Assembly (NCBI GenBank): GCA_016192705.1
Contig: JACPTQ010000032.1
Span: 1 to 43,756 of the forward strand
Length of the DNA: 43,756 bases
Direction of reading: 5' to 3'
Source: Deltaproteobacteria bacterium
Lineage (GTDB): Bacteria > Myxococcota > JACPTQ01
Part shown: positions 34,507 to 43,236 of the stretch, one piece after another
Layout: every line of letters starts with the position of its first letter
Numbering within the stretch: position 1 is the stretch's first letter
The notes under the pieces: generated by a model
The model's input: the letters and a program-made list of their open reading frames with translations, nothing else
What the model was told of the DNA's origin: nothing
Databases searched by the model: none
Made by a program: the position numbers and the translations under genes

Positions 34507-35073
34507 TCAGCAGATCATCGTGCACCAGATCATTCCACAGTATGCCCTCTTGCAGCCGCCACACCAGGATTCGCACTTCGAAAAGCATGAGTCGCACGTG
34601 CCGATATGGACGTCGATGTTGCTCTTCTGTTGCTGGTTGTCGTCGGTGCAAACGGTGTCGCGGAAAGCGCAGGAGGGTGCCTCGTTGTCCACCGTCAATC
34701 CGTTTGCAATCGCCCTGGCCTTGCTGCGCGCGTCGCAGAGAAGTCCGGAAAGCCCTTCATGTGCGGGATTCGATCGATCGGCGAGCGCTTCGCACACCTC
34801 CTTCACAACCTTTCGACGCGTCGGCTGCGCATCGGGGCGATTCGTGACGAGGGTGCCGTCGAAGAGCTGAATGCCGAGCCTGCGCTTGGAGAGAATGTCC
34901 CCGTTCGCCATACCGCGCTCCGCGCCGCCACGGACACCGCCCCTGACCCCGCTCAACTCAGCCTCGCTCGTGTCGACCTCCGTGGCATTGCCCGACTCGG
35001 GCGTCGACTCCATTCCGCACGCACTCAAGACGACCATCACTGAAACCAAAGCCGCGAGTTTCGTCGATTTCAT
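34507..35073 (-). CDS. Lipoprotein with eight-cysteine C-terminal tail
   Basis: The protein has 188 residues. The lipoprotein signal ends in LSAC (Cys19), and AAGGGGAT lies just before the ATG. An acidic linker and a GVRGGVRGG stretch lead to a helical middle (RRKVVKEVCEALADRSNP). The last 28 residues hold eight cysteines, spaced C-x2-C-x3-C-x3-C-x2-C-x4-C-x4-C-x3-C, and the chain ends on Cys. Two more cysteines lie shortly before. This could be a compact disulfide knot or a metal site. The layout echoes the lipoprotein at 11421-11879. No family was recognised, and nothing nearby looks like a peptide-modifying enzyme. Confidence 0.8.
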   Translation of the reverse strand: MKSTKLAALVSVMVVLSACGMESTPESGNATEVDTSEAELSGVRGGVRGGAERGMANGDILSKRRLGIQLFDGTLVTNRPDAQPTRRKVVKEVCEALADRSNPAHEGLSGLLCDARSKARAIANGLTVDNEAPSCAFRDTVCTDDNQQQKSNIDVHIGTCDSCFSKCESWCGGCKRAYCGMIWCTMIC

Positions 35074-35281
35074 TTCTAAATCCCCTTTCTTACTTTTTCA
35101 CGTTGCCGGTGCATCTCATCGCGCCGGCTTAACCGATCGAAAATGCAAACGCGCGCCCAGCGATCCGTCGCCAACTTCCCGTGTTTTCCGCAATGGAATC
35201 AGGGGCACCGTCAGCGTGCGGCAGCCGCCAAACTCTGACAGGTGACAAACTCGCTTTACAGAACGAACGGGGCGAGGCGCG

Positions 35282-36055
35282 CTACGCGACCATTCCGGTG
35301 AGTGGGCTTGACGACGTCGCGTACAGCTTTCGGGGGATGCGCCCCGCGAGAAACGCTTTTCTCCCGGCGATAACGGCGTCGCGCATCGCTTCGGCCATCA
35401 AGACCGAGTTTTGCGCGAGCGCGATCGCCGTATTCATAAGTACGCCATCTGCCCCAAGCTCCATCGCAATCGCCGCATCGCTCGCGGTGCCGACGCCTGC
35501 GTCGACGATGACCGGCAGTTTCACCGCCTCGCGGAGCAGCATCAGATTCACGGGGTTCCGAATTCCAAGCCCACTCCCGATCGGCGCACCAAGCGGCATG
35601 ATCGCCGCGCACCCCGCGTCCTCAAGCCGCTTTGCGACAACGACGTCGTCACTTGTGTACGGCATGACCGTGAACCCGTCCTTGACGAGCACCCGCGCGG
35701 CGGCAACGAGCGCCTCGGTGTCGGGGAAGAGCGTCTTCTCATCGCCGATCACCTCGAGCTTCACAAACCCGTGCCCCACCGCCTCGCGCCCAAGCCGCGC
35801 GGTTCGAATCGCGTCGTCTGCCGTGTAGCAAGCCGCGGTGTTCGGCAAGAGCATCACACGCTTCGTGTCGATCCATTGGACGAGCGCCTCCTCCCCGCGC
35901 GCCGCCAGGTCAACGCGTCGCACCGCGACCGTCACCATCTCGGTTCTCGCCGCCTCGTGCGCACGCTTCATCTCCGCGTGTGACCGATACTTACCTGTCC
36001 CTAGAATGAGCCGCGACCCAAACTCCCGATCCCCAATCCTCAGCGCCTTGTCCAT
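35282..36055 (-). CDS. thiG: Thiazole synthase ThiG
   Basis: ThiG builds the thiazole phosphate of thiamin from deoxyxylulose phosphate, dehydroglycine and ThiS-thiocarboxylate. The 257-residue TIM barrel is recognisable throughout: [53 protein letters not shown] and [10 protein letters not shown]. The Schiff-base lysine is Lys99 in FVKLEVIGD. The start at 36055 is chosen because GAGGAG is seven bases upstream; an ATG at 36070 overlaps the thiS stop. It is paired with thiS. Other thiamin genes are not in this window. Confidence 0.95.
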   Translation of the reverse strand: MDKALRIGDREFGSRLILGTGKYRSHAEMKRAHEAARTEMVTVAVRRVDLAARGEEALVQWIDTKRVMLLPNTAACYTADDAIRTARLGREAVGHGFVKLEVIGDEKTLFPDTEALVAAARVLVKDGFTVMPYTSDDVVVAKRLEDAGCAAIMPLGAPIGSGLGIRNPVNLMLLREAVKLPVIVDAGVGTASDAAIAMELGADGVLMNTAIALAQNSVLMAEAMRDAVIAGRKAFLAGRIPRKLYATSSSPLTGMVA

Positions 36056-36066
36056 TTGGTTTCTCC

Positions 36067-36267
36067 TCATCCCCCGCCGACAAAATGCACAATCTCGACT
36101 TTGTCGCCGTCGTGAAGTGCGCGTGCTGAATGTTCCGCGCGCGGCACCACGTCGCGGTTCACCTCAACCGCCACCGCGCCAACCCGAGCGCCCAGTTGCT
36201 CCAGAACCGCGGCAACCGTCGTCCCCGCCTCTACATCGCGCAGTTCGCCGTTCACGACGATCTTCAT
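36067..36267 (-). CDS. thiS: Sulfur carrier protein ThiS
   Basis: This is a ubiquitin-fold sulfur carrier of 66 residues ending in VHFVGGG; the terminal Gly is adenylated and thiocarboxylated before sulfur transfer to ThiG. N-terminal phrasing ([20 protein letters not shown]) and [10 protein letters not shown] fit the family. It lies directly upstream of thiG. There is no clear Shine-Dalgarno: TCGGG directly precedes the ATG. The upstream gap (36268-36346) shows no TPP riboswitch consensus. Confidence 0.93.
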   Translation of the reverse strand: MKIVVNGELRDVEAGTTVAAVLEQLGARVGAVAVEVNRDVVPRAEHSARALHDGDKVEIVHFVGGG

Positions 36268-36346
36268 CCCGAACTATTCCGTACCGCGACTATGGGCGTT
36301 TGAAAAGCGGGAATGTGCGATAGGGGGCAAAGAGAAAGCCCTTCGA

Positions 36347-36994
36347 TCAGCGCGGTTTGTCCTTCCCAAACGGATCCAGAACAACTCTGCCCAAAACCTT
36401 CTCGCGCGGAACGACACCAAAGTGCCGGCTGTCCATCGAATTCGCTCGATTGTCCCCCAGAACGAATACGGCCCCGTCAGGGACTTTAACATCGACCGGC
36501 TCGTCGTAACTGTCGGCCTTAGCTGAATCATCTCGAAGTGAATCGAATGTCACGTCACCGATCGTTTCGCGCCACCGCGGGCTACGAACCTTCCGCGACT
36601 CCTCTAACGAATCGTCGTATTCAAAATCCGGGTGTACCCGCTCCGCCCGCACCGGCTGTCCGTTTAGCACGATGGCGCCGTTCACCACGACGACGCGGTC
36701 TCCAGCCGTTCCAATGCAGCGCTTAATAAAACGCTCGCTACCGTCAAAATCGGGACGGAGAAAAACAATGACATCGCCACGTCGTGGACCAGACGTCGGA
36801 AGCCCTTTCACCATCATGACCATTGAGCCCACTTTGAGGGTCGGTGCCATGGACGTAGACATTTCCCTAAGCATCTCATAAGGATGCTCGCCGCACCCGC
36901 GCTGGCAACCAGCCGTTGAAAGAAGAAATACAAAGACAAAGAAGGGCGACCAGCGCGAGAAAAGCACGCTACCGGTTCTGGAACAGCCACGCAT
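36347..36994 (-). CDS. lepB: Minimal signal peptidase I, possible lipoprotein
   Basis: This type I signal peptidase has 215 residues. The catalytic dyad is Ser48 (STSMAPTL) and Lys91 (RFIKRCIGTAGD). The final box FVLGDNRANSMDSRHFG is intact. The Ser-Lys spacing of 43 is like the short Gram-positive-type enzymes. The usual N-terminal anchor is replaced by one hydrophobic segment ending LLSTAGCQRGC, which resembles a lipobox with Cys30, so the enzyme might be lipid-anchored. The ATG at 36994 overlaps the end of the upstream TIG gene by 26 bases; a GTG at 36967 is an alternative start. Translational coupling to the TIG lipoprotein is likely. Confidence 0.9.
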   Translation of the reverse strand: MRGCSRTGSVLFSRWSPFFVFVFLLSTAGCQRGCGEHPYEMLREMSTSMAPTLKVGSMVMMVKGLPTSGPRRGDVIVFLRPDFDGSERFIKRCIGTAGDRVVVVNGAIVLNGQPVRAERVHPDFEYDDSLEESRKVRSPRWRETIGDVTFDSLRDDSAKADSYDEPVDVKVPDGAVFVLGDNRANSMDSRHFGVVPREKVLGRVVLDPFGKDKPR

Positions 36995-39900
36995 TTGCCG
37001 CGTAGCCCTTAACTTTCTCGCCCGCTAGATCCATCATCGTGTAGTCGTTAAAGTTAAACGTCGACTCCGCAAGCTCTGGCACGACCGCCCAGTAGTACTG
37101 CGGCACCGTCGTCTCAAATGGCGTTGGCCCACCCGCGCCCACGAGATCCGGCAGCGTAAACTCCTTCACATTGCCCGGCTGCGTAATTGTCCAAATTGGG
37201 ATCGGCGCCGGGAACGACGGTTTCAAAATGATCCCCGTGTTGAGGCTCGGCATCGCGCCCGCCGCCGTCCACACAAAGCGCCGCCCAACCGGCGCATCGC
37301 CCGGCTGCGGTGATTGCGCCTGCGGGATGTCGACCATCGGCCCGATATCGATTCGCGCATTCGTGTCGGTCACGCTCCACAAGAAATAATACGAGTACGG
37401 GATGTATCCGTCGTTATACGCGCGCGCCCAAACAATGTAAGTCAGCCCCGCGAGATCCCCGACGCGATCGGGCAGCTTATCGACGCGAAAATCGGGCCCC
37501 GCACCGGTCCCCATCGTCCACGTGAAAACTCCCTCACCGCCGAAATCAAGGTACGGAACAATCTCGTAGGCCGTCGGCCCAGCCGGCGCCAGCGGCGGCG
37601 GATCGATCATTCTGAAATTCGCTTCGACAAGAAGACGGTGCTTCATATCAACATTGATGTTGTTCAGCTCCTGCCCATTCCCGACAAACAGATAGCGGTG
37701 AATGCCGAACACAAACGGCGTGAACCCAATCCCGCCCTGGTCGGCCGGCCGCGTGTCGTAAAGCCCCGCGATCGCTACGACCGCGACATCGCCCGTTCGC
37801 GACACGATCTCGTAATCGAACGACACCGGGCTCGTGCTCATCGACGTGTCGATCATCGACGCGCCTGGCCCCGGATTCGGATTCGCGCGAAACATATTTC
37901 GCTGCGTCGTCGCCACGAAAACCGCCTTGTACTCAAACTGGTTCCGCGGCGACGGAACGTCCTTGCCGAACGCCTGCACGCGCCCGCGAATGATCCCACC
38001 CTGCCCTGGCGGTGGCGGTCCCGGCTGCGGATCGGGAATCGGCATCAAGATGACATCGACGTCACGCGCGTTAACCGCGTTGACCGTTCCCGCCGCAAAC
38101 CCCGCCTTCGACGCCGTCACCACCTGCTCGCCATAAACGTCATCACCCGACAGCGTCACCTGACCCGCGGCGTTGGTTGTTCCCTTGTAGGGTGTCGCGG
38201 CCACCGTCCGCAGCATCACGAACGCACCGTCGACGCGAGATCCGTCGTCGCCGTTCAGTACCGTCACGTTGACCGCGCCTTCGATCGGACCGCCACCGTT
38301 CCCACCGTTTGGCCGAAACGGATCGTAATAGGTATACGCCTGCTGCTTCGTGCTCGACCCATTCGGCGACGTCGCCGTCACATCCACCGTGCCGACCGCG
38401 TGCGCCGGCGCGCGCCCAACAATGACCGACGGCCCGACGACCTGCGTTGCAACGAGCGGTGTCACACCAAACGTGACCGCCGTCGCCGAGTCAAACCCCC
38501 GCCCAGAAATCGTGACAAACGTGCCGCCCGCGATCGCGCCGCGATTGGGCTCAACCCACGTAACAACCGGCGGCTCTTCGTACGTGAACGCGTTCGCGAG
38601 CTCGCCGCGCGCGAGCGCCGCCTCAACCGAAACCGAAACAACACCCGCGCCCGCTGGCGTCGTCGCGAGAATCGTCGCGTCGTCACTCACTGAAAAACTT
38701 GTCGCCGCCGCCGCGCCAAACTTCACGCTCGTCGCACCCGTAAACCCGCTCCCCGTGATCGTGACGGGCGTCCCACCGATTGCTGGACCCTTAGGCGGCG
38801 CCACCGCGGAAACGATCACAGCCGCCACAAACCGATACGACTGCGAAAGCGTCGCCGTGTTCACCCCGTTCGTCACAACGACATCGACGAGCCCCGCGGC
38901 ATGCGCGGGTGCCGTGCACCGAATCGTGTTCGCGTCCGCGACCGTCGGCGCCGTGCAATCCGTGCCCCCAACAGAAACCGTTGTCGCCTGCGCGCCATCA
39001 AAACCCGCGCCCGCAATTGTGAGCGTGTTACCACCCGCGGCTGGCCCATACGACGGCGCGACCGCCACAAGCGAAAACGCTGTCGCCGCGGGGTCCACAT
39101 ACGCATAGCCGCCGCTCAGCGTCTCCGCATCGCCCGCGACATCGACCGTTACATCGACCAGCCCCGCTGCGGCCGCCGCGGGAGTTGCAACCGTTAGGCT
39201 CTTCCCGTCCGCCGCAACCGTCGCCGGACTTAACCCACCCGTCGCACCAAATCGAACGGTCGAGCCGACCGCGGCAAAACCGTCGCCTGCAACCGTGACC
39301 GTCGTCCCGCCCAGAACGGGTCCACTCGCGGGTGTGACCGATGTAACGCGTACCTTCGTCAAATACGTGAACCCATCGACCTTTCGCGCGGCCCCAAAGG
39401 GCCCCGCGACTCGGACCTCAACAGGCCCAGCCACCGCGCGCGCCGGCGTCGCCGCCGTAATCGTCTGCTCGTCCACAACAACGACCGAATTCGCTGTTTG
39501 CCCGCCAAACGAAACGATCGACCCCGCGACGAACCCCTCGCCCGCAATCGTCACCGCCGTCCCGCCCGTCGTCAGCCCGCGATCCGGCGTCACACCCGTC
39601 AGCGTCACGAGGATGTAATAGAGGTAACCGCCCACCTTCGTGTCGGAACCGTACGCTGTCGTTACGACGACGTCCGCTGGCCCCGCGACCCCGCGCGGCG
39701 TCTTACAAAACATCGTGATCTGACTCTGCACCTCAACATCGCTGCACGACTGCCCACCAACCGTAACCGCCACCGTCGACGCCGTCCCAAAAAACCCCGT
39801 CCCGCGAAGCGTCACGCGCGTCGCGCCCGCCGTTGGCCCCGTTGCCGGCTCGACGACGTCGATGTGCGGCGGCGGCGGATTGAAAACAGGCTCGCCCCCA

Positions 39901-40124
39901 TCCGCAAAATCGACACTCGCATCACGCCTCGGCCGCGGCGTCCCCGCATCGCGAAAATCGGGCGCCCCCGCATCCTCTTCCGCCGGCCCCGGATGATTCG
40001 GCCGCCACGTCGCAACCTCTCCCGGCCCTTCCCCCGCACCCACGCCCGCGCCCCTGTCATCACAACCCAGCACGGCGATCATGAATGCACCCACGATCAC
40101 ACTAAATTTTTTCTTCTCCCTCAT
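36969..40124 (-). CDS. Lipoprotein with six IPT/TIG domains and a carboxypeptidase-regulatory-like domain
   Basis: The protein has 1051 residues. The lipoprotein signal (MREKKKFSVIVGAFMIAVLGC) is followed by an Asp/Pro-rich linker (about 30-85). Residues about 88-610 hold six IPT/TIG Ig-like domains, each opening with a P-x-x-G-x-x-x-GG-T pattern such as TPDRGLTTGGTAVTIAGEGF. Residues about 625-705 match carboxypeptidase regulatory-like domains (VDGAFVMLRT, then GTTNAAGQVTL). A Gly/Pro linker leads to a 320-residue beta-rich domain of unknown type. It is probably a large surface or periplasmic stalk. The start codon sits inside a repeat-derived stretch (CACAGAGGCACAGAG precedes it). The signal peptidase gene overlaps its end. 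Confidence 0.88.
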   Translation of the reverse strand: MREKKKFSVIVGAFMIAVLGCDDRGAGVGAGEGPGEVATWRPNHPGPAEEDAGAPDFRDAGTPRPRRDASVDFADGGEPVFNPPPPHIDVVEPATGPTAGATRVTLRGTGFFGTASTVAVTVGGQSCSDVEVQSQITMFCKTPRGVAGPADVVVTTAYGSDTKVGGYLYYILVTLTGVTPDRGLTTGGTAVTIAGEGFVAGSIVSFGGQTANSVVVVDEQTITAATPARAVAGPVEVRVAGPFGAARKVDGFTYLTKVRVTSVTPASGPVLGGTTVTVAGDGFAAVGSTVRFGATGGLSPATVAADGKSLTVATPAAAAAGLVDVTVDVAGDAETLSGGYAYVDPAATAFSLVAVAPSYGPAAGGNTLTIAGAGFDGAQATTVSVGGTDCTAPTVADANTIRCTAPAHAAGLVDVVVTNGVNTATLSQSYRFVAAVIVSAVAPPKGPAIGGTPVTITGSGFTGATSVKFGAAAATSFSVSDDATILATTPAGAGVVSVSVEAALARGELANAFTYEEPPVVTWVEPNRGAIAGGTFVTISGRGFDSATAVTFGVTPLVATQVVGPSVIVGRAPAHAVGTVDVTATSPNGSSTKQQAYTYYDPFRPNGGNGGGPIEGAVNVTVLNGDDGSRVDGAFVMLRTVAATPYKGTTNAAGQVTLSGDDVYGEQVVTASKAGFAAGTVNAVNARDVDVILMPIPDPQPGPPPPGQGGIIRGRVQAFGKDVPSPRNQFEYKAVFVATTQRNMFRANPNPGPGASMIDTSMSTSPVSFDYEIVSRTGDVAVVAIAGLYDTRPADQGGIGFTPFVFGIHRYLFVGNGQELNNINVDMKHRLLVEANFRMIDPPPLAPAGPTAYEIVPYLDFGGEGVFTWTMGTGAGPDFRVDKLPDRVGDLAGLTYIVWARAYNDGYIPYSYYFLWSVTDTNARIDIGPMVDIPQAQSPQPGDAPVGRRFVWTAAGAMPSLNTGIILKPSFPAPIPIWTITQPGNVKEFTLPDLVGAGGPTPFETTVPQYYWAVVPELAESTFNFNDYTMMDLAGEKVKGYAANAWLFQNR

Positions 40125-40142
40125 GACTCTGTGCCTCTGTGT

Positions 40143-40167
40143 CTGCGCGGCACTGCCGCGACACCAA
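40143..40167. repeat. 25-base palindromic repeat, copy 2
   Basis: This is an exact reverse-complement copy of 176-200 containing CGCGGCA-c-TGCCGCG, lying in the leader of the TIG lipoprotein gene. TGGAGCGTCCGC (40170-40181), also present at 26-37, is right beside it. On the other side is CTCTGTGCCTCTGTG, a motif type that I recall as common in dispersed bacterial repeats. The gap 40182-40260 shows nothing else. Confidence 0.6.
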
Positions 40168-40260
40168 CTTGGAGCGTCCGCTTCCCCAACATGCTTGGCA
40201 AAGTCCTGTCGATCATTCTCGGGTGTGGTTGCATTTCTCTTTTCTTCCGTTGTCTTCGCA

Positions 40261-42153
40261 TCATTGCACTTGCCCCGTCAGGTCCTCGAGCGACAACCCA
40301 CCCGGGTAACCATACGACACATACCGGTCCCAACCATACACGATGACGCCAACCGGCTTATCGCTGTCGATTCGATGCGTTCCATCCGCGATCGGTATCC
40401 GCGCCGCCGCGTACCGACCCGTTCCAAACGGCACGAGCGCAACCGAGAGCGGCTGCCCATCCAGCGTGATGACAGCGCCCACCGGCGCAACCACATTCAC
40501 AAAGTCGAACTTATACGAATCGGGCGCCAAGAAGATGTAGTTCTTTCGAAACTGCTCAACCGGCACCGCCGTGATCATCGTCGGATCGCCGATCCAATTG
40601 TCGCCATCCTCAAGCCGCCCGGTCCCGGGCGCATCCTGCGCCGTCAAAAACTGCGTCACCAAAACCGGCTTCGTCGCGACAACCTCAAAATCCCCAAACG
40701 ATTCAAACTCAAACCACTGCCCGCGATTGAGCACCGGAATCGCCGCCTGAAACGGCGCCGTCCGCACTTCCGTTCCGTCGTCCTTCGCAAGCACGCGCCA
40801 CAAATCGCCCGCCCGCGACGGAACAATAATATTGCCTTGGTCGTCCATCCGCCCGCGAAGCGCGCTCTTCGTCGCCAAATAGCGCGTCCCCCACGACGCC
40901 TCCGGGTACATCTGCTTCTCGAGGTGGTCGCCACAGCACACGAGCGGCGGCGGCGACGGTGCATACGACGCTTCCGCACCCGAGAACACCGCAACCGGCT
41001 TATCGCTCGACACCTCGGTGCCCGTGAGATCCGCGCCCTCCGCGTTCGACTCGATGTTGAACACGTCGAACCGATTGATCACCTTCTGCACCGTTCCACC
41101 GGGATCGAGCGCCGCAATCCCCTCGCCGCCCATCGTCTTCGCGGTGACCTTGACCGTCACGGTTGTGTTGTCTTCCGTCCCAACGATCGCGACGAACCCT
41201 CGAAACTCAGACACGTTGCCTGGCTGCGCGCGCGTGACCGCCATGTATTTCAGCCCGAGCGCGCTGTTCGGCAGGAGGAGCGACGCGTCGTTCGAAAAGA
41301 CATCTTCGTTTTGGAGCGGATTGAATTGGTACGCAACGATCGGAATGCTCGACTCAACCAAATACGCCTTCTGCGCAATCTCCGTCCCGTTCACATCCAT
41401 GCGCGGCAATCGAAACGCATGCAGCCCGCCCGCCTGCACGACCGCCGAATCGACAAGCACGTTCCCAGGCTTTTTGATCGTCACGCGCGCATCAAAAACC
41501 GGATGCGTGTTCGCAACGACGACCGCGTACTGCGCGCCCTGTGCGTCGCCTTGGCCTGGCAAGTACGCGTTGTCGAGGTCGACCGCCCAATATTCGCAAC
41601 CGATGTTTGTTTTTTCGCGCGCCGCAAGCGTGCAGAACGCAACGCAATCGCCATCAACGCACTTAAATCCCGCGCCGCACCGCGAGCTGTCTTCCCACGC
41701 CGCGCCCGCGCTGTTGCAAACCTGCACTTGAACGTCGTCTTTGCAAATCGTTTGTCCGGGAGTGCAAACACCGATCTTGCAGCGTATTCCGTCGCACACT
41801 TGGCCGCCCGGGCACGTCGAGAGCACATACTCCGTCCCCGCAGCGTTGCACGTCTCGAGCTGATTTCCGTTCACGCACGCCCGCGGCTCATCCGGAACGC
41901 AAATCCGTTGCGCGCACGCCTTCTTGTCTGGGTCACACACCCAGCCCGACGCGCACGGCGCATCGGCCGTCCAAATCCCGTCATCGCTGCACTTTTCCGG
42001 TGCACCGGCCGCGTTACAGCGCGTCGACCCCGGAGGCGTGCAGCTTTCGGTCGTGGTCGACGGCGGTGTATTAGAATCGCCTGGTCCACCACTCTTCTTC
42101 TCTGGTCCGCAGGCGGCGGCCAAGATTGCGAAATACACGATGATTTTACGCAA
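40261..42153 (-). CDS. IgGFc-binding-protein-like lipoprotein
   Basis: The protein has 630 residues. The signal ends in ILAAAC (Cys15). A Pro/Thr linker is followed by a Cys-rich region (about 37-175) with four repeats of the type C..G..C.......C, such as PGSTRCNAAGAPEKC and PGQTICKDDVQVQVC. The rest matches IgGFc-binding N-terminal-type domains (PF17517): YAVVVANTHPVFDARVTI, FRLPRMDVNGT, SSIPIVAYQFNPL, SSDKPVAVFSG and GVIVYGWDRYVSYGYPGG. Family members in myxobacteria are large surface proteins of unknown ligand. The start is TTG at 42153 with GGAGGG four bases upstream. An extended -10 shared with the gene at 6836 lies 45-50 bases upstream. Confidence 0.88.
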   Translation of the reverse strand: MRKIIVYFAILAAACGPEKKSGGPGDSNTPPSTTTESCTPPGSTRCNAAGAPEKCSDDGIWTADAPCASGWVCDPDKKACAQRICVPDEPRACVNGNQLETCNAAGTEYVLSTCPGGQVCDGIRCKIGVCTPGQTICKDDVQVQVCNSAGAAWEDSSRCGAGFKCVDGDCVAFCTLAAREKTNIGCEYWAVDLDNAYLPGQGDAQGAQYAVVVANTHPVFDARVTIKKPGNVLVDSAVVQAGGLHAFRLPRMDVNGTEIAQKAYLVESSIPIVAYQFNPLQNEDVFSNDASLLLPNSALGLKYMAVTRAQPGNVSEFRGFVAIVGTEDNTTVTVKVTAKTMGGEGIAALDPGGTVQKVINRFDVFNIESNAEGADLTGTEVSSDKPVAVFSGAEASYAPSPPPLVCCGDHLEKQMYPEASWGTRYLATKSALRGRMDDQGNIIVPSRAGDLWRVLAKDDGTEVRTAPFQAAIPVLNRGQWFEFESFGDFEVVATKPVLVTQFLTAQDAPGTGRLEDGDNWIGDPTMITAVPVEQFRKNYIFLAPDSYKFDFVNVVAPVGAVITLDGQPLSVALVPFGTGRYAAARIPIADGTHRIDSDKPVGVIVYGWDRYVSYGYPGGLSLEDLTGQVQ

Positions 42154-42196
42154 AGTCCCTCCCGCGATGGGCCCCCGTTAAAGCACATAAGACTAC

Positions 42197-42205
42197 ATTA
42201 TCGCA
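42197..42205 (-). promoter_or_regulatory. Extended -10 element, second copy
   Basis: Minus-strand TGCGATAAT within GGTGCGATAATGT is identical to 6780-6792. It lies in an AT-rich divergent region (42154-42287) between two exported-protein genes. Predicted transcription start is near 42190. Confidence 0.45.
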
Positions 42206-42287
42206 CCCTTTTTGTAAATAGATTCCTTCAGAACAACTTAGTGAATATTTTCGCGACGTCCCACGTCTAATGATTGAAAGGCACCTG

Positions 42288-43184
42288 ATGTTGAATACCG
42301 CTCTTCTATGCGCCGCGTCATTGTTTTTCGGGCGCAGCGAAATCCCAAACCGGTTTCCAGTTGACGTCAACAGCGCGATTGCGGTTGAACTGCTCGCCGC
42401 GGGGTTCAACCTTCCGCAGGCTCTCGGAATAATCGTCGCGCGCGAAACGACCGGGCCGTTTACCGGTTGGAAAGACCTTCGTCAAGAGCTGCGGCGACAC
42501 GGGCTCCTCGATTGCGGGCCGTACTGCTTGCGGGCGATCGAGAAGGCGCGTCCGTACATCGTTTTTTCTGGGCCCACGCGGATGCCGGTTGGCGCGGGCA
42601 TCGAGTTGGTCGTCCGTGCGCGTGACGAGTGGCGCGAGCGTGGCGCGCAAATTGGTACGGCGCTTAAGTCGGTGTCGCGTTGGCTTTTCGAGAACCGGCG
42701 GTTTTTGGGCCGCGTGAACGTGAACGATGCATCGACCGAAGCGCTCCTCGCCGTGGGGATTGGCCTCGTCGAAGCGGAGCTCGTCCGGGCGGTCGTCGCC
42801 GGGGCCGCCAAGCCGTTTGCCAACTTTGGCGAAATCGAAATAAAGCTGCGCGACCTTGAGCGAAACGCGCCGTGTGGGCGATTCTGTCGAAACGCATTTG
42901 AGCGCATGCGGGCGTCTAAGCTCGTCACGTTTGCGTCGATGACAACCGTCGTTCATCCCGATCCCCTGCGCGAGCTCGATGAGGCGAAAGAACAGCTCAA
43001 GGTGAAGCTCAAAAAAATGGCGGCGGCCGATCGCGCGGATCTTGAGACGCTGTCTCGGTTCGCGCGTGCGAACGGCTTGATCATTCCGAGCCTCGTTCTG
43101 GTGAATGCGCCCACAGAAAATGAATCACAAGCACCGTCGCCGACGAGAACACCCGACAGCGCGACGCCAAAACCGAAAAACTAA
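42288..43184 (+). CDS. Secreted protein with two ComEA-like helix-hairpin-helix units
   Basis: The ATG at 42288 is chosen because AAAGG is correctly spaced and a short signal peptide follows (LNTALLCAASLFF); an ATG 18 bases upstream is possible. The protein has 298 residues and two matching blocks: VDVNSAIAVELLAAGFNLPQ (about 25-44) and VNVNDASTEALLAVGIGLVE (about 150-169). Each is followed by an ARETTGPF- or AGAAKPF-type helix, as in ComEA-family DNA-binding helix-hairpin-helix domains. A charged helical tail and a Ser/Pro/Thr-rich end follow. ComEA proteins bind incoming DNA in competence. Two divergent copies in one exported protein could bind DNA or have been repurposed. Confidence 0.75.
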   Translation: MLNTALLCAASLFFGRSEIPNRFPVDVNSAIAVELLAAGFNLPQALGIIVARETTGPFTGWKDLRQELRRHGLLDCGPYCLRAIEKARPYIVFSGPTRMPVGAGIELVVRARDEWRERGAQIGTALKSVSRWLFENRRFLGRVNVNDASTEALLAVGIGLVEAELVRAVVAGAAKPFANFGEIEIKLRDLERNAPCGRFCRNAFERMRASKLVTFASMTTVVHPDPLRELDEAKEQLKVKLKKMAAADRADLETLSRFARANGLIIPSLVLVNAPTENESQAPSPTRTPDSATPKPKN

Positions 43185-43221
43185 GCGCGGCCCGCGGTCG
43201 CGAGAACGGGACATCGGATCG

Positions 43222-43230
43222 TGATAGGGT
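43222..43230 (+). promoter_or_regulatory. Extended -10 of a leaderless gene
   Basis: TGA followed by TAGGGT (43225-43230) lies six bases before the GTG at 43237. No convincing -35 is present. Transcription would begin at the start codon. Confidence 0.37.
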
Positions 43231-43236
43231 GACCCG

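Noticed and set aside
36268-36346. TPP riboswitch before thiS
   Set aside because: The short gap lacks the CTGAGA and ACC...GAACCTGA-type consensus blocks and is too short for the full aptamer.
37314-38693. 459-residue plus-strand frame
   Set aside because: It is antisense to the TIG lipoprotein, Arg-rich and without motifs.
40081-42270. 729-residue open frame on the plus strand
   Set aside because: It is antisense to the IgGFc-like lipoprotein and extremely Arg-rich. The minus-strand frame has a signal peptide, domains and a ribosome binding site.
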